Positions 1 to 9,204 of a stretch of DNA of 64,000 nt are shown here, piece by piece. This DNA is from Vreelandella boliviensis LC1. Lineage in GTDB: Bacteria > Pseudomonadota > Gammaproteobacteria > Pseudomonadales > Halomonadaceae. Each line of letters opens with the position of its first letter. Position 1 is the stretch's first letter. A program made the position numbers and the translations under genes. The notes beneath the pieces were generated by a model that was not told the DNA's origin, made no database searches, and worked only from the letters and a program-made list of their open reading frames with translations. The stretch covers positions 335,035 through 399,034 of the forward strand of contig NZ_JH393257.1 in the NCBI RefSeq assembly GCF_000236035.1, given 5' to 3'.

Positions 1-1
1 T

Positions 2-448
2 GAGGCCGAAGTGGTTGGCCGTTACGGCTGGATGACCGCGCAAACCTTCGCTGAAACCCTCGCTTTGGGCAACGCGCTGCCTAGCCCTATCGCCACCAAG
101 ATGGCCGGCTATGTGGGTTATGAAGTCGCGGGCATTGGCGGCGCCTTCATCGCAGTAGCCGCCACGGTTATTCCAACGTTGCTTTTGATGCTTGGCGCAC
201 TAGGGCTGCTTTATCGTCACCGCGACTCTCCCCGGGTTAAGCGCATGAGCCAATGGGTTCGCCCGGTCATTGCCATGATGATGGCTTGGCTGACGCTGGG
301 GTTCCTACTCGAAAGCCTCAACACTAGCGGCACAATTCACACTCTTATCATTGGGGTAGTCGCAGCTATCGCACTGATGCGCTTCAAAACACACCCGGCC
401 TTTGTCGTCATGGGCGCCTTGGTTTATGGAGGGCTGTTTCTCGGCTAA
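2..448 (+). CDS. chrA: Chromate transporter (CHR family), C-terminal part
   Basis: The open frame runs in from the left edge, so the N-terminus is missing; about 149 residues remain. What is visible is a hydrophobic protein with a G-N-A-L-P-S-P-I-A-T-K-M segment near residue 25 followed by several membrane helices. This is typical of the short-form ChrA proteins (about 180-200 residues per half) that act as chromate/sulfate-type anion transporters in the inner membrane. Whether a second half-size chr gene lies upstream cannot be seen. The stop is followed by a 140-base gap before the next operon containing an imperfect hairpin (about 467-502) without a clear T-run. The family call is good; the substrate is inferred. 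Confidence 0.8.
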   Translation, partial: EAEVVGRYGWMTAQTFAETLALGNALPSPIATKMAGYVGYEVAGIGGAFIAVAATVIPTLLLMLGALGLLYRHRDSPRVKRMSQWVRPVIAMMMAWLTLGFLLESLNTSGTIHTLIIGVVAAIALMRFKTHPAFVVMGALVYGGLFLG

Positions 449-589
449 CACTCACTGACACACGATCTCGTCAATAGACGATTGTGTGGTGACAACAAGA
501 ACCCGATAACGGGACCACGCGCTCACCACGCCGCTGCAGTTGGAGCGGCATCCCACAACACCAAACTCAATCTATAAAGGTGTACAAGA

Positions 590-1570
590 ATGACGCGTTC
601 AACATTTACTCTAAGTACGACCCTCGCCGCCATCGGTCTTGCGTCTAGCATGGCATTCGCCTCCACCGCTCAAGCTGATTATCCTGAGCAAGATATCCGT
701 TTGATCATTCCATACGGCCCTGGGGGTGCAACCGATATCCTTTTCCGGCTCATTTCCCAAGAGGCGGAAAAGACGCTGGGTGAATCCATCGTTCCCGTCA
801 ATATGGCGGGCGCAGGGGCGACTCTGGGGTCTCGCAACGTGAAAGACGCTGACCCCGATGGCTACACGCTGCTTGGCAGCCACGACACCATTGCGCTTTC
901 TAAGCTAGCAGGCACCGTCGACTACTCGTTTGATGCCTTCGAGCCCATCGCACTACTTACCCAAACCATCAATATTCCAACCGCACACGCCAATCATCCC
1001 GTACAGAGCGCCGATGAGATTGCTGACTATGTGAGTGAAAACCCAGGCCAAGTACGTTTCAGCATGATTCCTAGCTCCACTGACCACTTTTTCTGGGCAC
1101 AATTTTTCCAGGAAACGGGCATCGATATGGCCGATGTACGCCTAGTTGGCTACCCCGACACGGGCCAGCAGGTATCGGCGCTGATGGCGGAAGAAGTAGA
1201 TTTCGCCATGTTTAACCTGCCATCAGGCGGTGCATTCTTTGAAGACGGCACCTTCCGTGCTCTTGGCATCGCTCATCCAGAACGTCTCGAAAGCATGCCG
1301 GATGTCGCCACCCTGCGCGAGCAAGGTATTGAAATGGATCACTCCACCAGTCGCGGCATTTTCGCTCCCAAAGGCACACCTCAAGAAGTCCTCGACACCA
1401 TTGCTGATGCATACGAACAAGCTCTAGAAAACGAAGAAGTGCAAAGCCGTATCGAAAATGAATTTGGCTCTGTCGTGAGATTTCTAGCGGGCGATGATTA
1501 TCAAGCGTTCTTAGATGAAAACGAAGCTGCGCTTAGCGCCGCTGCCGAAAACATCGATTTCCAGAACTGA
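590..1570 (+). CDS. Bug-family tripartite tricarboxylate transporter solute-binding protein (TctC)
   Basis: Periplasmic receptor of a tripartite tricarboxylate transporter (TTT). Residues 1-29 form a signal peptide with an AQA/D cleavage site. Residues 41-49 (PYGPGGATD) match the family's ligand-loop motif near the N-terminus, and the length (326) is normal. The start has an AAAGGTG ribosome site about 8 bases upstream. It is the first gene of tctC-tctB-tctA followed by a GGT-like hydrolase. The ligand cannot be read from sequence; TTT systems carry organic acids such as citrate, tartrate and aromatic or amide acids. The adjacent hydrolase suggests an amide or gamma-glutamyl-type carboxylate, which is inference only. 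Confidence 0.93.
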   Translation: MTRSTFTLSTTLAAIGLASSMAFASTAQADYPEQDIRLIIPYGPGGATDILFRLISQEAEKTLGESIVPVNMAGAGATLGSRNVKDADPDGYTLLGSHDTIALSKLAGTVDYSFDAFEPIALLTQTINIPTAHANHPVQSADEIADYVSENPGQVRFSMIPSSTDHFFWAQFFQETGIDMADVRLVGYPDTGQQVSALMAEEVDFAMFNLPSGGAFFEDGTFRALGIAHPERLESMPDVATLREQGIEMDHSTSRGIFAPKGTPQEVLDTIADAYEQALENEEVQSRIENEFGSVVRFLAGDDYQAFLDENEAALSAAAENIDFQN

Positions 1571-1579
1571 GGACGCATT

Positions 1580-1609
1580 CCCTAGCCCTCGTATGTACGC
1601 GGGCTAGGG
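1580..1609 (+). promoter_or_regulatory. Intercistronic hairpin between tctC and tctB
   Basis: A perfect 9-bp inverted repeat (CCCTAGCCC / GGGCTAGGG) with a 12-base loop sits 9 bases after the tctC stop and before the tctB ribosome site. There is no T-run. Such hairpins usually protect the upstream binding-protein message or attenuate into the permease genes. Comparable hairpins follow the binding-protein genes of the other three transporters in this window. Confidence 0.7.
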
Positions 1610-1627
1610 TTGCCGGAGGCATCGCTA

Positions 1628-2098
1628 ATGCTAACGCTAACTAAAGACCGCGCCTTGGCGCTGGCGCTGCTATTGATTGTGGCTGTCATGTGGAGGGAAT
1701 CAGGCAGCATTGCCCCGCCCACCAGTTGGCAACCTTACGGGTCAGCGCTGTTCCCACGCATTTTATTGGTAGTGATCGGCGTTTTTTCACTGTTAATTCT
1801 GGTGCGTTCCTTATTGGTAAAAGTGCCAGAGCGGGCTGGCGCAAAGCAGCTCATTCATGAGTGGTTTCAAAGCCGGCGCACCATACTCGCTCTGTTCCTG
1901 CTGTTCGGGCTGTATGCCGCGCTACTTCCCGTAGTGGGTTATATCGTAGCCACCATCGGCTTCTTAGTCGCTTCTCTTGCGCTACTAATGGGTGTCAATA
2001 CACGACGTAAATGGATGATCAATCTCACTCTTAGCTGCACCTTAGCTATCGTGATATTTGTCGTTTTTCGCTATGGCCTGAATGTTTGGCTGCCTTAA
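1628..2098 (+). CDS. TTT transporter small membrane subunit (TctB)
   Basis: A 156-residue hydrophobic protein with about four membrane segments, between tctC and tctA, fitting the poorly conserved small subunit TctB. The ATG at 1628 is preferred over the upstream TTG at 1610 because GGAGG at 1615-1619 lies 8 bases ahead of it. The early P-P-T-S-W-Q-P-Y-G-S-A-L-F-P segment (after the first helix) matches the periplasmic loop of TctB proteins, where a conserved G-x-x-x-F-P is common. It should form the membrane complex with TctA. Assignment rests on position, length and topology as much as on sequence. Confidence 0.85.
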   Translation: MLTLTKDRALALALLLIVAVMWRESGSIAPPTSWQPYGSALFPRILLVVIGVFSLLILVRSLLVKVPERAGAKQLIHEWFQSRRTILALFLLFGLYAALLPVVGYIVATIGFLVASLALLMGVNTRRKWMINLTLSCTLAIVIFVVFRYGLNVWLP

Positions 2099-2111
2099 CC
2101 TGGAGTAAATA

Positions 2112-3608
2112 ATGACGAACTTTTTTCTCCAAGCGCTCGCTGAGGTCGGCACGCCATCGGTCTTGGGCTTAATTTTTATTGGCGTACTGTTTGGGATTGT
2201 GGGCGGTAGTATCCCTGGTTTTACCGTCACTATGGCCATCTTGGTGGTCTTCCCTTTCACGTTTGCAATGGATCCGGTAAGCGGTGTCTCGCTGATGGTA
2301 GGCGTGTTTGTGGGGGGGTACTCAGGCGGCATTGTGTCTGGCGTTATGTTGGGGATACCCGGCACCCCCTCTTCTATTACTACCGTTTATGACGGCTACC
2401 CGATGGCCCAGAAAGGCGAGCCTGGCCGCGCCCTGGGCATTGGCGTCGCTTCATCGTTTTTAGGCACCCTCATCAGCGTGGCAGTGCTGGTCTTTTTCGG
2501 GCCGCTCATTGCCAGCTTCAGCATGAACTTCCGCCCTTGGGAAATCACCGCGTTAATCGTTTTCGCGCTGACGCTGGTGGCAGGACTCTCCAGCGGCGCT
2601 CTGCTCAAAGGCCTTATGGCCGCTGCTTTAGGGCTTTTGATTACCACCGTTGGTTATGACCGTAACAGCAATCTGCGCTTTGACTTTGGCCTGCCGGCGT
2701 TGGGGTCTGGGTTCGAAATTCTCCCCGTGATGATCGGTATATTTGCTTTCTCACAACTGCTTGGAAATATAGAGAAGATCAAAGATGAGAAAAGCGAAGC
2801 CAAAAAAATCGATACCAACGTAACGATTCCTTACGGCCAGATACTCAAAGATATGACGGGGCAAAAGCTGAACATTTTGCGCTCTTCTTTGATTGGCAGC
2901 TTGGTGGGCGCGCTTCCTGGCACGGGCGGCACCGTAGCTAACTTTTTAAGTTACGACCAAGCTAAGAAATTCTCTCGTCATCCGGAAGAGTTTGGCACCG
3001 GCACCCCCAGCGGCATTGTGGCTTCTGAAGCCTCCAATAGCGCGGTGGCAGGTGGCGCGTTTGTGCCCACACTGGCGTTGGGAATACCGGGTGATTTGCC
3101 CATGGCCATCATGATGGGCGTACTGATTCTGCATGGCATTACGCCTGGGCCAATGATGTTTGAACAAAACCCGGTGCTGGTGGGCGCTATCTACGCCAGC
3201 CTGCTAATTGGTGCAGTGGTGATGGTGATCTGTAACCTGCTGCTAGTGCGCTGGTTCGCCAAAATATCGTTGATCCCCCAACAGATCCTCGTTCCCGTCG
3301 TATTAATGCTCTGTGCCATTGGCGCCTACGCCCTGAATAACAACCTGTTTGATATTTGGGTGTTGTTTATCTTTGGCATCATCGGCTATCTGCTGTGGAA
3401 AGCGAAAGTACCGCTAACGCCCCTGATACTCGGCGTGGTACTTGGCGACAACCTTGAGCGCCAGCTATTCCGCGCACTTGAGCTTAATGAAAGCTGGATG
3501 ACCTTTTTAACTCGGCCACTCTCTGCGCTTTTCTTAGCATTAGCCATCGCTTCCATTCTGTTTTCGCTCTACCAGGATCGAAAGATTCAGCGTTTAAAAG
3601 GACTCTAA
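2112..3608 (+). CDS. TTT transporter large membrane subunit (TctA)
   Basis: A 498-residue integral membrane protein with about 12 helices. It shows the two TctA hallmarks: G-G-S-I-P-G-F near residue 31 and the paired L-P-G-T-G-G-T motif near residue 265. It also has G-I-P-G-T-P-S-S near residue 80 and A-L-G-I-P-G-D-L-P near residue 325. A GGAG ribosome site lies about 7 bases upstream of the ATG, 13 bases after tctB. The next gene starts one base after the tctA stop, so the hydrolase is co-transcribed. It moves the ligand delivered by the upstream receptor, probably driven by the ion gradient. Confidence 0.95.
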   Translation: MTNFFLQALAEVGTPSVLGLIFIGVLFGIVGGSIPGFTVTMAILVVFPFTFAMDPVSGVSLMVGVFVGGYSGGIVSGVMLGIPGTPSSITTVYDGYPMAQKGEPGRALGIGVASSFLGTLISVAVLVFFGPLIASFSMNFRPWEITALIVFALTLVAGLSSGALLKGLMAAALGLLITTVGYDRNSNLRFDFGLPALGSGFEILPVMIGIFAFSQLLGNIEKIKDEKSEAKKIDTNVTIPYGQILKDMTGQKLNILRSSLIGSLVGALPGTGGTVANFLSYDQAKKFSRHPEEFGTGTPSGIVASEASNSAVAGGAFVPTLALGIPGDLPMAIMMGVLILHGITPGPMMFEQNPVLVGAIYASLLIGAVVMVICNLLLVRWFAKISLIPQQILVPVVLMLCAIGAYALNNNLFDIWVLFIFGIIGYLLWKAKVPLTPLILGVVLGDNLERQLFRALELNESWMTFLTRPLSALFLALAIASILFSLYQDRKIQRLKGL

Positions 3609-3609
3609 T

Positions 3610-5217
3610 ATGCAACAAGATGCACTCTACTACCCCAGCGCCTCACGGCGGATGGCCACATTTGGCAAACGCGGCATGGTCGCTACTTCTCAACCATTAG
3701 CGGCGCAGGTGGGTATTAGCATACTGCAGCAAGGCGGTAATGCGATTGACGCCGCGATTGCCACAGCAGCGGCATTAACGGTGGTTGAGCCTACCTCCAA
3801 TGGCATTGGCAGCGACGCCTTTGCCATTGTGTGGGTAAACGGCAAGTTACATGGCCTCAATGCCAGCGGCCCCGCCCCGCAAGCGGCTACCATTGAAGCG
3901 CTGAAAGCACTCGGCCACGACACCATTCCCAATCACGGCATGCTGCCTGTCACAGTGCCCGGCGCGCCTGCTGCGTGGGCGGCACTGTCTGAGCGCTTTG
4001 GCAAGCTGCCGTTTGCTGAATTGCTAGCCCCTGCCATTGCGCTGGCAGAAGAAGGTTTCCCTGTTTCTCCCGTTATTCACCAAATGTGGAAGGATGCCTT
4101 CACCAACTATTCGGCCTATAGCGAGGCTTCTTTCAAACCTTGGTTTGATACGTTTGCCCCCGAAGGCCGGGCACCGGAAGCTGGCGAACTGTGGCGCTCG
4201 GAAGGCCATGCTAAAAGCCTAAAAGCAATTGCCGACACCCACGCTAAGGCATTTTACGAGGGCGAACTGGCCGAGGCTATCGACGCCTTTTCCCGCGAAC
4301 ACGGAGGCCTGTTGCGCAAAGAAGACCTGGCGGCTTACCAGCCGGAGTGGGTCGACCCGATTAGTGTGCGCTACAAAGGACATGATATTTGGGAAATCCC
4401 TCCCAACGGCAGCGGCATGATCGTGCTGCAAGCGCTGGGCATGCTTGAGCACTTAGGCGAAGAAGGACGCGATCCGGTTGAAACGCTCCACCGTCGTATT
4501 GAAGCCACCAAACTAGCCTATGTCGATGGCTTCGCACATGTTACCGACCTTGATGCTATGCGCCCCACTGTTGATCAGATGCTGGATGATGACTACTTGA
4601 AGTCACGTACCGCACTGATTGGCGAACAGGCGGTTGACCCAGTACACGGCAACCCGATTCAGGGCGGCACGGTGTATCTGGCAACGGCTGACAGCGACGG
4701 CAATATGGTGTCGCTTATTCAAAGCAACTTTAAAGGCTTTGGCTCAGGCATGGTCGTTCCTGGCACTGGCATTAGCCTGCAAAACCGCGGCTGGTCGTTC
4801 TCACTCGACCCCCAGCATCCCAATGCTTTGGCGCCCGGCAAGCGCACCTATCACACCATCATCCCTGGCTTTATTACCAAAGATAACCAAGCCGTTGGGC
4901 CCTTTGGCGTCATGGGTGGCTATATGCAGCCCCAAGGCCATGTGCAGGTGGTAACGGCGATGCTAGAGGATCAGCTTAACCCGCAAGCGGCACTCGATAT
5001 GCCTCGCTGGAAGTGGACCAAAGGCAAAACCATCGAAGTTGAAGCCGACTTCCCTAATCACTTAGCGCTTGCACTGGCACGCCGGGGCCATGACATCGTC
5101 AAAGTTGCCGATTCCATCAGCTTTGGCCGTGGGCAAATCATTTTGCGCGACCCTGACACCGGCGTACTGCAAGGGGGCACCGAGCCACGCACCGACGGGG
5201 CTGTGCTGCCCTGGTAA
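3610..5217 (+). CDS. Gamma-glutamyltranspeptidase-like Ntn hydrolase, probably cytoplasmic
   Basis: A 535-residue member of the gamma-glutamyltransferase superfamily. It has the N-terminal G-M-V-A-T-S-Q-P-L-A-A-Q segment and Q-G-G-N-A-I-D-A-A-I-A-T near residue 40. The Q-G-G-T-V-Y-L-A region near residue 350 should contain the autoprocessing nucleophile Thr, and P-F-G-V-M-G-G lies near residue 435. There is no signal peptide, unlike periplasmic GGT. That makes an acylase- or oxamate-amidohydrolase-type (HpxW-like) intracellular role more likely. It begins one base after tctA, so it probably hydrolyses what TctCBA imports. The precise substrate is unknown; family certain, activity inferred. 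Confidence 0.85.
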   Translation: MQQDALYYPSASRRMATFGKRGMVATSQPLAAQVGISILQQGGNAIDAAIATAAALTVVEPTSNGIGSDAFAIVWVNGKLHGLNASGPAPQAATIEALKALGHDTIPNHGMLPVTVPGAPAAWAALSERFGKLPFAELLAPAIALAEEGFPVSPVIHQMWKDAFTNYSAYSEASFKPWFDTFAPEGRAPEAGELWRSEGHAKSLKAIADTHAKAFYEGELAEAIDAFSREHGGLLRKEDLAAYQPEWVDPISVRYKGHDIWEIPPNGSGMIVLQALGMLEHLGEEGRDPVETLHRRIEATKLAYVDGFAHVTDLDAMRPTVDQMLDDDYLKSRTALIGEQAVDPVHGNPIQGGTVYLATADSDGNMVSLIQSNFKGFGSGMVVPGTGISLQNRGWSFSLDPQHPNALAPGKRTYHTIIPGFITKDNQAVGPFGVMGGYMQPQGHVQVVTAMLEDQLNPQAALDMPRWKWTKGKTIEVEADFPNHLALALARRGHDIVKVADSISFGRGQIILRDPDTGVLQGGTEPRTDGAVLPW

Positions 5218-5240
5218 TATCTCACCACTAAACTGCCTTT

Positions 5241-5271
5241 CCGCCGCGTTGCCGTTGAAGGCAACCGGCGG
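5241..5271 (+). terminator. Hairpin after the TTT-GGT operon (possible terminator)
   Basis: CCGCCG and GTTGCC on the left, separated by one base, pair with GGCAAC and CGGCGG on the right around a 6-base loop, giving a 12-bp stem with a single bulge. No T-run follows immediately, so it may be a 3' stabiliser or a weak terminator. Confidence 0.45.
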
Positions 5272-5344
5272 TTGGGCTGGCTATCCACGCTCAACCACCG
5301 CATCATGACACTCCTTTTTTACTCGGTACTGTGCTAGCCCATCT

Positions 5345-7225
5345 ATGTCTCCACCACCTGCTGAATCGACTTCCTCCTCACCGCTAAGCAGCTTCTTTGG
5401 CGTATTCCGTTACAGCCGCCGCGCGCTTGGTTTGGTGTGGGGAACATCCCGCTGGATGATGCTTGGCTTAGCCCTTTGCACGCTGGTCGCTGGCGTTCTA
5501 CCTGCCGTGGCAGCGTGGGTGGGACAGTTGATTGTGGATGGCGTGGTGAGTGCCATGGAAACCCATCAAGCTGCCACGGATCCCAATCTGCTGGTATCCA
5601 TAACGCCGGTGTTAAAACTGGTGGGTATTGAAGCTGTTATTATTGCGTTTATCGCCCTGGCCCAGCGCGGCCTCTCAGCCCAGCAGTCATTACTGCGAGC
5701 ACTGCTGGGGCAGAAGGTTAATGTGATGATCTTGGAGAAAGCCGGCCAGCTGTCACTTAGCCAGTTTGAGGACTCAGAGCTTTACGACCAGCTCACGCGA
5801 GCTCGGCGTGAAGCGTCTACTCGCCCGCTTGCGCTGGTGAATAAAACCTTTGGACTGCTGCAAAACGCTATCTCGCTGGGCAGCTTCGGGGTGCTGCTGG
5901 TGCAGTTCTCCCCTTGGGCACTGCTGATCTTGGTGGCTGGCGCTCTGCCGGTATTTATCTCAGAGGCCAAATTCTCCGGCGATGCCTTTAAGCTGTTTCG
6001 CTGGCGCTCACCGCAAACCCGTATGCAGATTTATTTAGAGACGGTGTTGGCGCGGGAAGACAGCATTAAAGAGGTCAAGCTGTTTGGTCTAGAGGGACTA
6101 TTTCTCAAGCGCTACCGGGATATCTTTACTCAACTCTTTGCCGAAGATCGCCGTTTAACGTTGCGCCGGGAAAGCTGGGGGTTTCTGCTCGGCTTGCTTG
6201 GCACCTTAACCTTTTACGCCGCCTACGCCTGGGTGGTGATTGAAACGATTGCAGGTGCCCTTACCCTGGGTCAGATGACCATGTACCTGATGGTCTTCAA
6301 GCAGGGTCAGGCCGCGCTCTCCGCCAGCCTCACTGCTATTAGTGGCATGTACGAAGATAACCTCTACCTCTCCAATCTTTATGAGTATCTGGAGCAGCCG
6401 GTGGAGGGAGAGAACGGTACGCTAACCCAAGGCGCACTGCCCGGCGACGGACTGCGCTTTGAACACGTTAGCTTCTCCTACCCTGGCGGCGGCGATGTTC
6501 TCCAAGATCAGGCTCTCCAAGATCCGGTTCTCCACGATATCTCGCTGCACCTCTGCCCTGGCCAAAGCCTGGCCTTAGTCGGCGAAAACGGCTCGGGCAA
6601 AACCACTCTGATCAAACTGCTCACGCGGCTCTACCAGCCTACCCAAGGGCGAATTCTGTTAGATGGCAGCGACCTGCGGGATTGGAGCACTCAAGCGTTA
6701 CGTGAGCGCACCGGTGTGATTTTTCAGGACTTCGTGCGCTATCAATTGCAGGTGGGCGAAAACCTGGGCGTAGGCGATACCCATGCCTTTAACGACCAAG
6801 AAAGGTGGCAGAGCGCCGCGCGTCACGGTATGGCAGATGAGTTTATTACGCGCATGGCCAGCGGCTACAAAACCCAGCTGGGCCGTTGGTTTAAGAATGG
6901 CCAAGAGCTCTCCGGCGGACAGTGGCAAAAAATTGCCCTCTCAAGGGCTTATATGCGCGAGAACGCGGATATCTTGGTGCTAGATGAACCCACTGCAGCC
7001 ATGGATGCCGCCGCAGAAGCCGAAATATTCGCCCGCTTTCGCGAACATAGTCGCGACAAGATGGCCATCCTGATCTCCCACCGATTCTCAACAGTGCGTA
7101 GCGCTGATCTCATTCTTGTTATCGATCAGGGACATATTATCGAGCGTGGCACCCATGAAGAGTTGCTTGCTGAAAATGGCCGTTATGCGAAGCTTTTTCA
7201 ACTGCAGGCGGCAGGATACAAATAA
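5345..7225 (+). CDS. ABC exporter, fused permease and ATPase
   Basis: A 626-residue half-transporter: an N-terminal transmembrane domain of about six helices (roughly residues 25-330) and a C-terminal nucleotide-binding domain. The ATPase shows Walker A (GENGSGKTT, about residue 415), the signature L-S-G-G-Q-W-Q-K-I (about 520), Walker B I-L-V-L-D-E-P-T (about 545) and a switch His (I-S-H-R-F-S). It probably works as a homodimer in the inner membrane; the exported substrate is unknown. Just before Walker A the protein carries a three-fold five-residue repeat (LQDQA, LQDPV, LHDIS) encoded by 15-base tandem DNA repeats. It lies alone between operons. Confidence 0.9.
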   Translation: MSPPPAESTSSSPLSSFFGVFRYSRRALGLVWGTSRWMMLGLALCTLVAGVLPAVAAWVGQLIVDGVVSAMETHQAATDPNLLVSITPVLKLVGIEAVIIAFIALAQRGLSAQQSLLRALLGQKVNVMILEKAGQLSLSQFEDSELYDQLTRARREASTRPLALVNKTFGLLQNAISLGSFGVLLVQFSPWALLILVAGALPVFISEAKFSGDAFKLFRWRSPQTRMQIYLETVLAREDSIKEVKLFGLEGLFLKRYRDIFTQLFAEDRRLTLRRESWGFLLGLLGTLTFYAAYAWVVIETIAGALTLGQMTMYLMVFKQGQAALSASLTAISGMYEDNLYLSNLYEYLEQPVEGENGTLTQGALPGDGLRFEHVSFSYPGGGDVLQDQALQDPVLHDISLHLCPGQSLALVGENGSGKTTLIKLLTRLYQPTQGRILLDGSDLRDWSTQALRERTGVIFQDFVRYQLQVGENLGVGDTHAFNDQERWQSAARHGMADEFITRMASGYKTQLGRWFKNGQELSGGQWQKIALSRAYMRENADILVLDEPTAAMDAAAEAEIFARFREHSRDKMAILISHRFSTVRSADLILVIDQGHIIERGTHEELLAENGRYAKLFQLQAAGYK

Positions 7226-7390
7226 GCTCTCAAATATAAATCGTTCTTATTACAAAATATACTCTCTTATTCTAAAGCTCCTTAAAGCGTGGATCGTAAA
7301 CAAAAGTGACAAGTATCATAAAGCCGTCGACCATGCTAATACTTTAGCGGTAATGTGCACTCATCGTTTCCCACTACAGGAGTGGCACAG

Positions 7391-9061
7391 ATGAACCGCC
7401 TCCATCAGATAAAAGTTAAATATGCTCTCGCTTTCATTAGTGTTGCATTAGCACTACTGATTATCGTTGTTGCAGACGTACTACTAGTTAACATGGTTAA
7501 AAACCGTTTAGATACTTTTATCACTAACTATATTCCTGCTACATCAGCCACACTTAACGGCGACCGTGATCTTTACCAAGCGCGGGTAGCAGAGATCGAA
7601 TATCTGCTATCTGACCCCAACACTGAGCGAGCATCAGCGCTTATCGCTGAGTTTGAAGAAAATGCCCAGCAAGCCTACGATCGTATGGGGTTGTATGCCC
7701 AACTGATGCAGAACTACCCGGAGTTAACTGCCCAATTAGCCAATTTTGAAACGCTCTATACAGACTGGAAACAAGAGGCAGAACGGGTATTCGAGCTGCA
7801 TCACCGTGGAGATACTACTGCAGCTTCAAACAGGCTAACTGGCATCTCACTAGACCGCTTTAATGAACTACGCAATATATATGATGTTTCAGGAACAAAT
7901 ATTGAGACAGCCACTTACAAAGCAGAAGCAGCGGTGATTGATAGAATCCAAGTGCAGCAAACAACCACTATCATTGTTGCATTAATTATCTTTATAGCTG
8001 CAACACTTATTGCTCTGTTAGGGCCGCTAATGATGTCACGGGCAATCCGTCAAATTAGTGGGCGTATCAAAGAGATTACCGAAGGCGATGGTGACTTAAC
8101 CGCACGTATTGATAGCCAGCGCCGCGATGAAATTGGTGAACTTGCACAACAGTTTAATGCCTTTATTAAGCGCATTGACGATACGCTGCAGTCGGTTAGC
8201 AGCAGTACCGTTAGCCTCCAGCATGCGTCAACTGAAATTGCCAAAGGCAGTCAAGAACTCGCAGCACGTACTGAGCAAGCCGCTGCGAATTTACAGCAAA
8301 CCTCTGCCTCGATGGAACAAATCGCGGCGGTGGTCAACAACGCCTCGGACTCTGCCCAACAAGCTGACCAACTAGCGCTTTCAACCCGCGACCTCGCTCA
8401 GCAGGGCTTGCACTCCATGAACAGTGTTGAGCAGACCATGGACACGATTAACGACTCGTCGTCTGAAATCAGTAATATCGTTAGTCTAATTGATAGCATC
8501 GCTTTTCAAACCAATATTCTGGCGCTGAATGCGTCAGTAGAAGCTGCACGAGCGGGAGAGCACGGGCGGGGCTTTGCGGTGGTCGCCCAAGAGGTGCGTA
8601 TATTAGCCAGCCGCTCCAGTGATGCATCGAAAAATATTGCCACCCTGATCAATACCTCGTTAAGCCGCACAAAATCGGGCGTTGACCAAGTTAAGCAAAC
8701 CGGCGTAACCATGCAGGAAATGGTAAAAAGCATTGAGCGTGTGGCTGACGTGATTGCTGAAATTAGTGCCGGTGCTAAAGAGCAGAGTGTGGGTATAGGT
8801 CAAGTCAACGACGCGGTCAACGAGCTGGATAGCATGACCCAGCACAATGCCTCCATGGTGGAAGAGTCCAGTGCTGCCGCAGCGGAGCTAAGAGAGCAAG
8901 CAGACCGGCTAGGCGTGCTAGTGGGTGCATTCAAGCTCAGTAATACCAACCAACAACCAGCCCTTGGCAAAGCAGCACTTGCTTCTAAGACGAATAAGAC
9001 CTCGCCTACTGCTCCGCGTCGTTTGGCGAGCTCCCAGCAACCCGAGTGGGAGTCGTTCTAA
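7391..9061 (+). CDS. Methyl-accepting chemotaxis protein with CheR-tether pentapeptide
   Basis: A 556-residue transmembrane chemoreceptor. It has an N-terminal helix (about residues 10-33), a periplasmic four-helix-type sensor domain to about residue 190, and a second membrane helix. A HAMP domain follows (with D-G-D-L-T-A-R-I), then a long cytoplasmic signalling coiled coil with the hairpin tip I-A-F-Q-T-N-I-L-A-L-N-A-S-V-E-A-A-R-A-G-E. The last five residues, EWESF, match the xWxxF tether that binds CheR/CheB in high-abundance receptors. The start at 7391 is set by AGGAG at 7378-7382; the in-frame upstream ATG at 7355 lacks a site. A perfect terminator follows. The ligand is unknown. Confidence 0.95.
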   Translation: MNRLHQIKVKYALAFISVALALLIIVVADVLLVNMVKNRLDTFITNYIPATSATLNGDRDLYQARVAEIEYLLSDPNTERASALIAEFEENAQQAYDRMGLYAQLMQNYPELTAQLANFETLYTDWKQEAERVFELHHRGDTTAASNRLTGISLDRFNELRNIYDVSGTNIETATYKAEAAVIDRIQVQQTTTIIVALIIFIAATLIALLGPLMMSRAIRQISGRIKEITEGDGDLTARIDSQRRDEIGELAQQFNAFIKRIDDTLQSVSSSTVSLQHASTEIAKGSQELAARTEQAAANLQQTSASMEQIAAVVNNASDSAQQADQLALSTRDLAQQGLHSMNSVEQTMDTINDSSSEISNIVSLIDSIAFQTNILALNASVEAARAGEHGRGFAVVAQEVRILASRSSDASKNIATLINTSLSRTKSGVDQVKQTGVTMQEMVKSIERVADVIAEISAGAKEQSVGIGQVNDAVNELDSMTQHNASMVEESSAAAAELREQADRLGVLVGAFKLSNTNQQPALGKAALASKTNKTSPTAPRRLASSQQPEWESF

Positions 9062-9084
9062 TCAAGCTCGCTTAGTTTTCAACG

Positions 9085-9118
9085 CTTCCTTGGACTTACG
9101 CTGAGTCCAAGGAAGTTT
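9085..9118 (+). terminator. Rho-independent terminator of the chemoreceptor gene
   Basis: A perfect 12-bp stem (CTTCCTTGGACT / AGTCCAAGGAAG) with a 7-base loop, 24 bases after the stop, followed by a short T-run (TTTAATT). Confidence 0.8.
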
Positions 9119-9204
9119 AATTGCCGGCTTATATAACGCATATCCATATCAGCAAGCTCTTTGGCTAACCACGGCCGCTCATAGTAGTCATCAAAGGTAC
9201 ACGT

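Noticed and set aside
7226..7390. Flagellar sigma-28 promoter before the chemoreceptor gene
   Set aside because: A TAAAG...GATCGTAA pattern is present but the -10 deviates too much from GCCGATAA.
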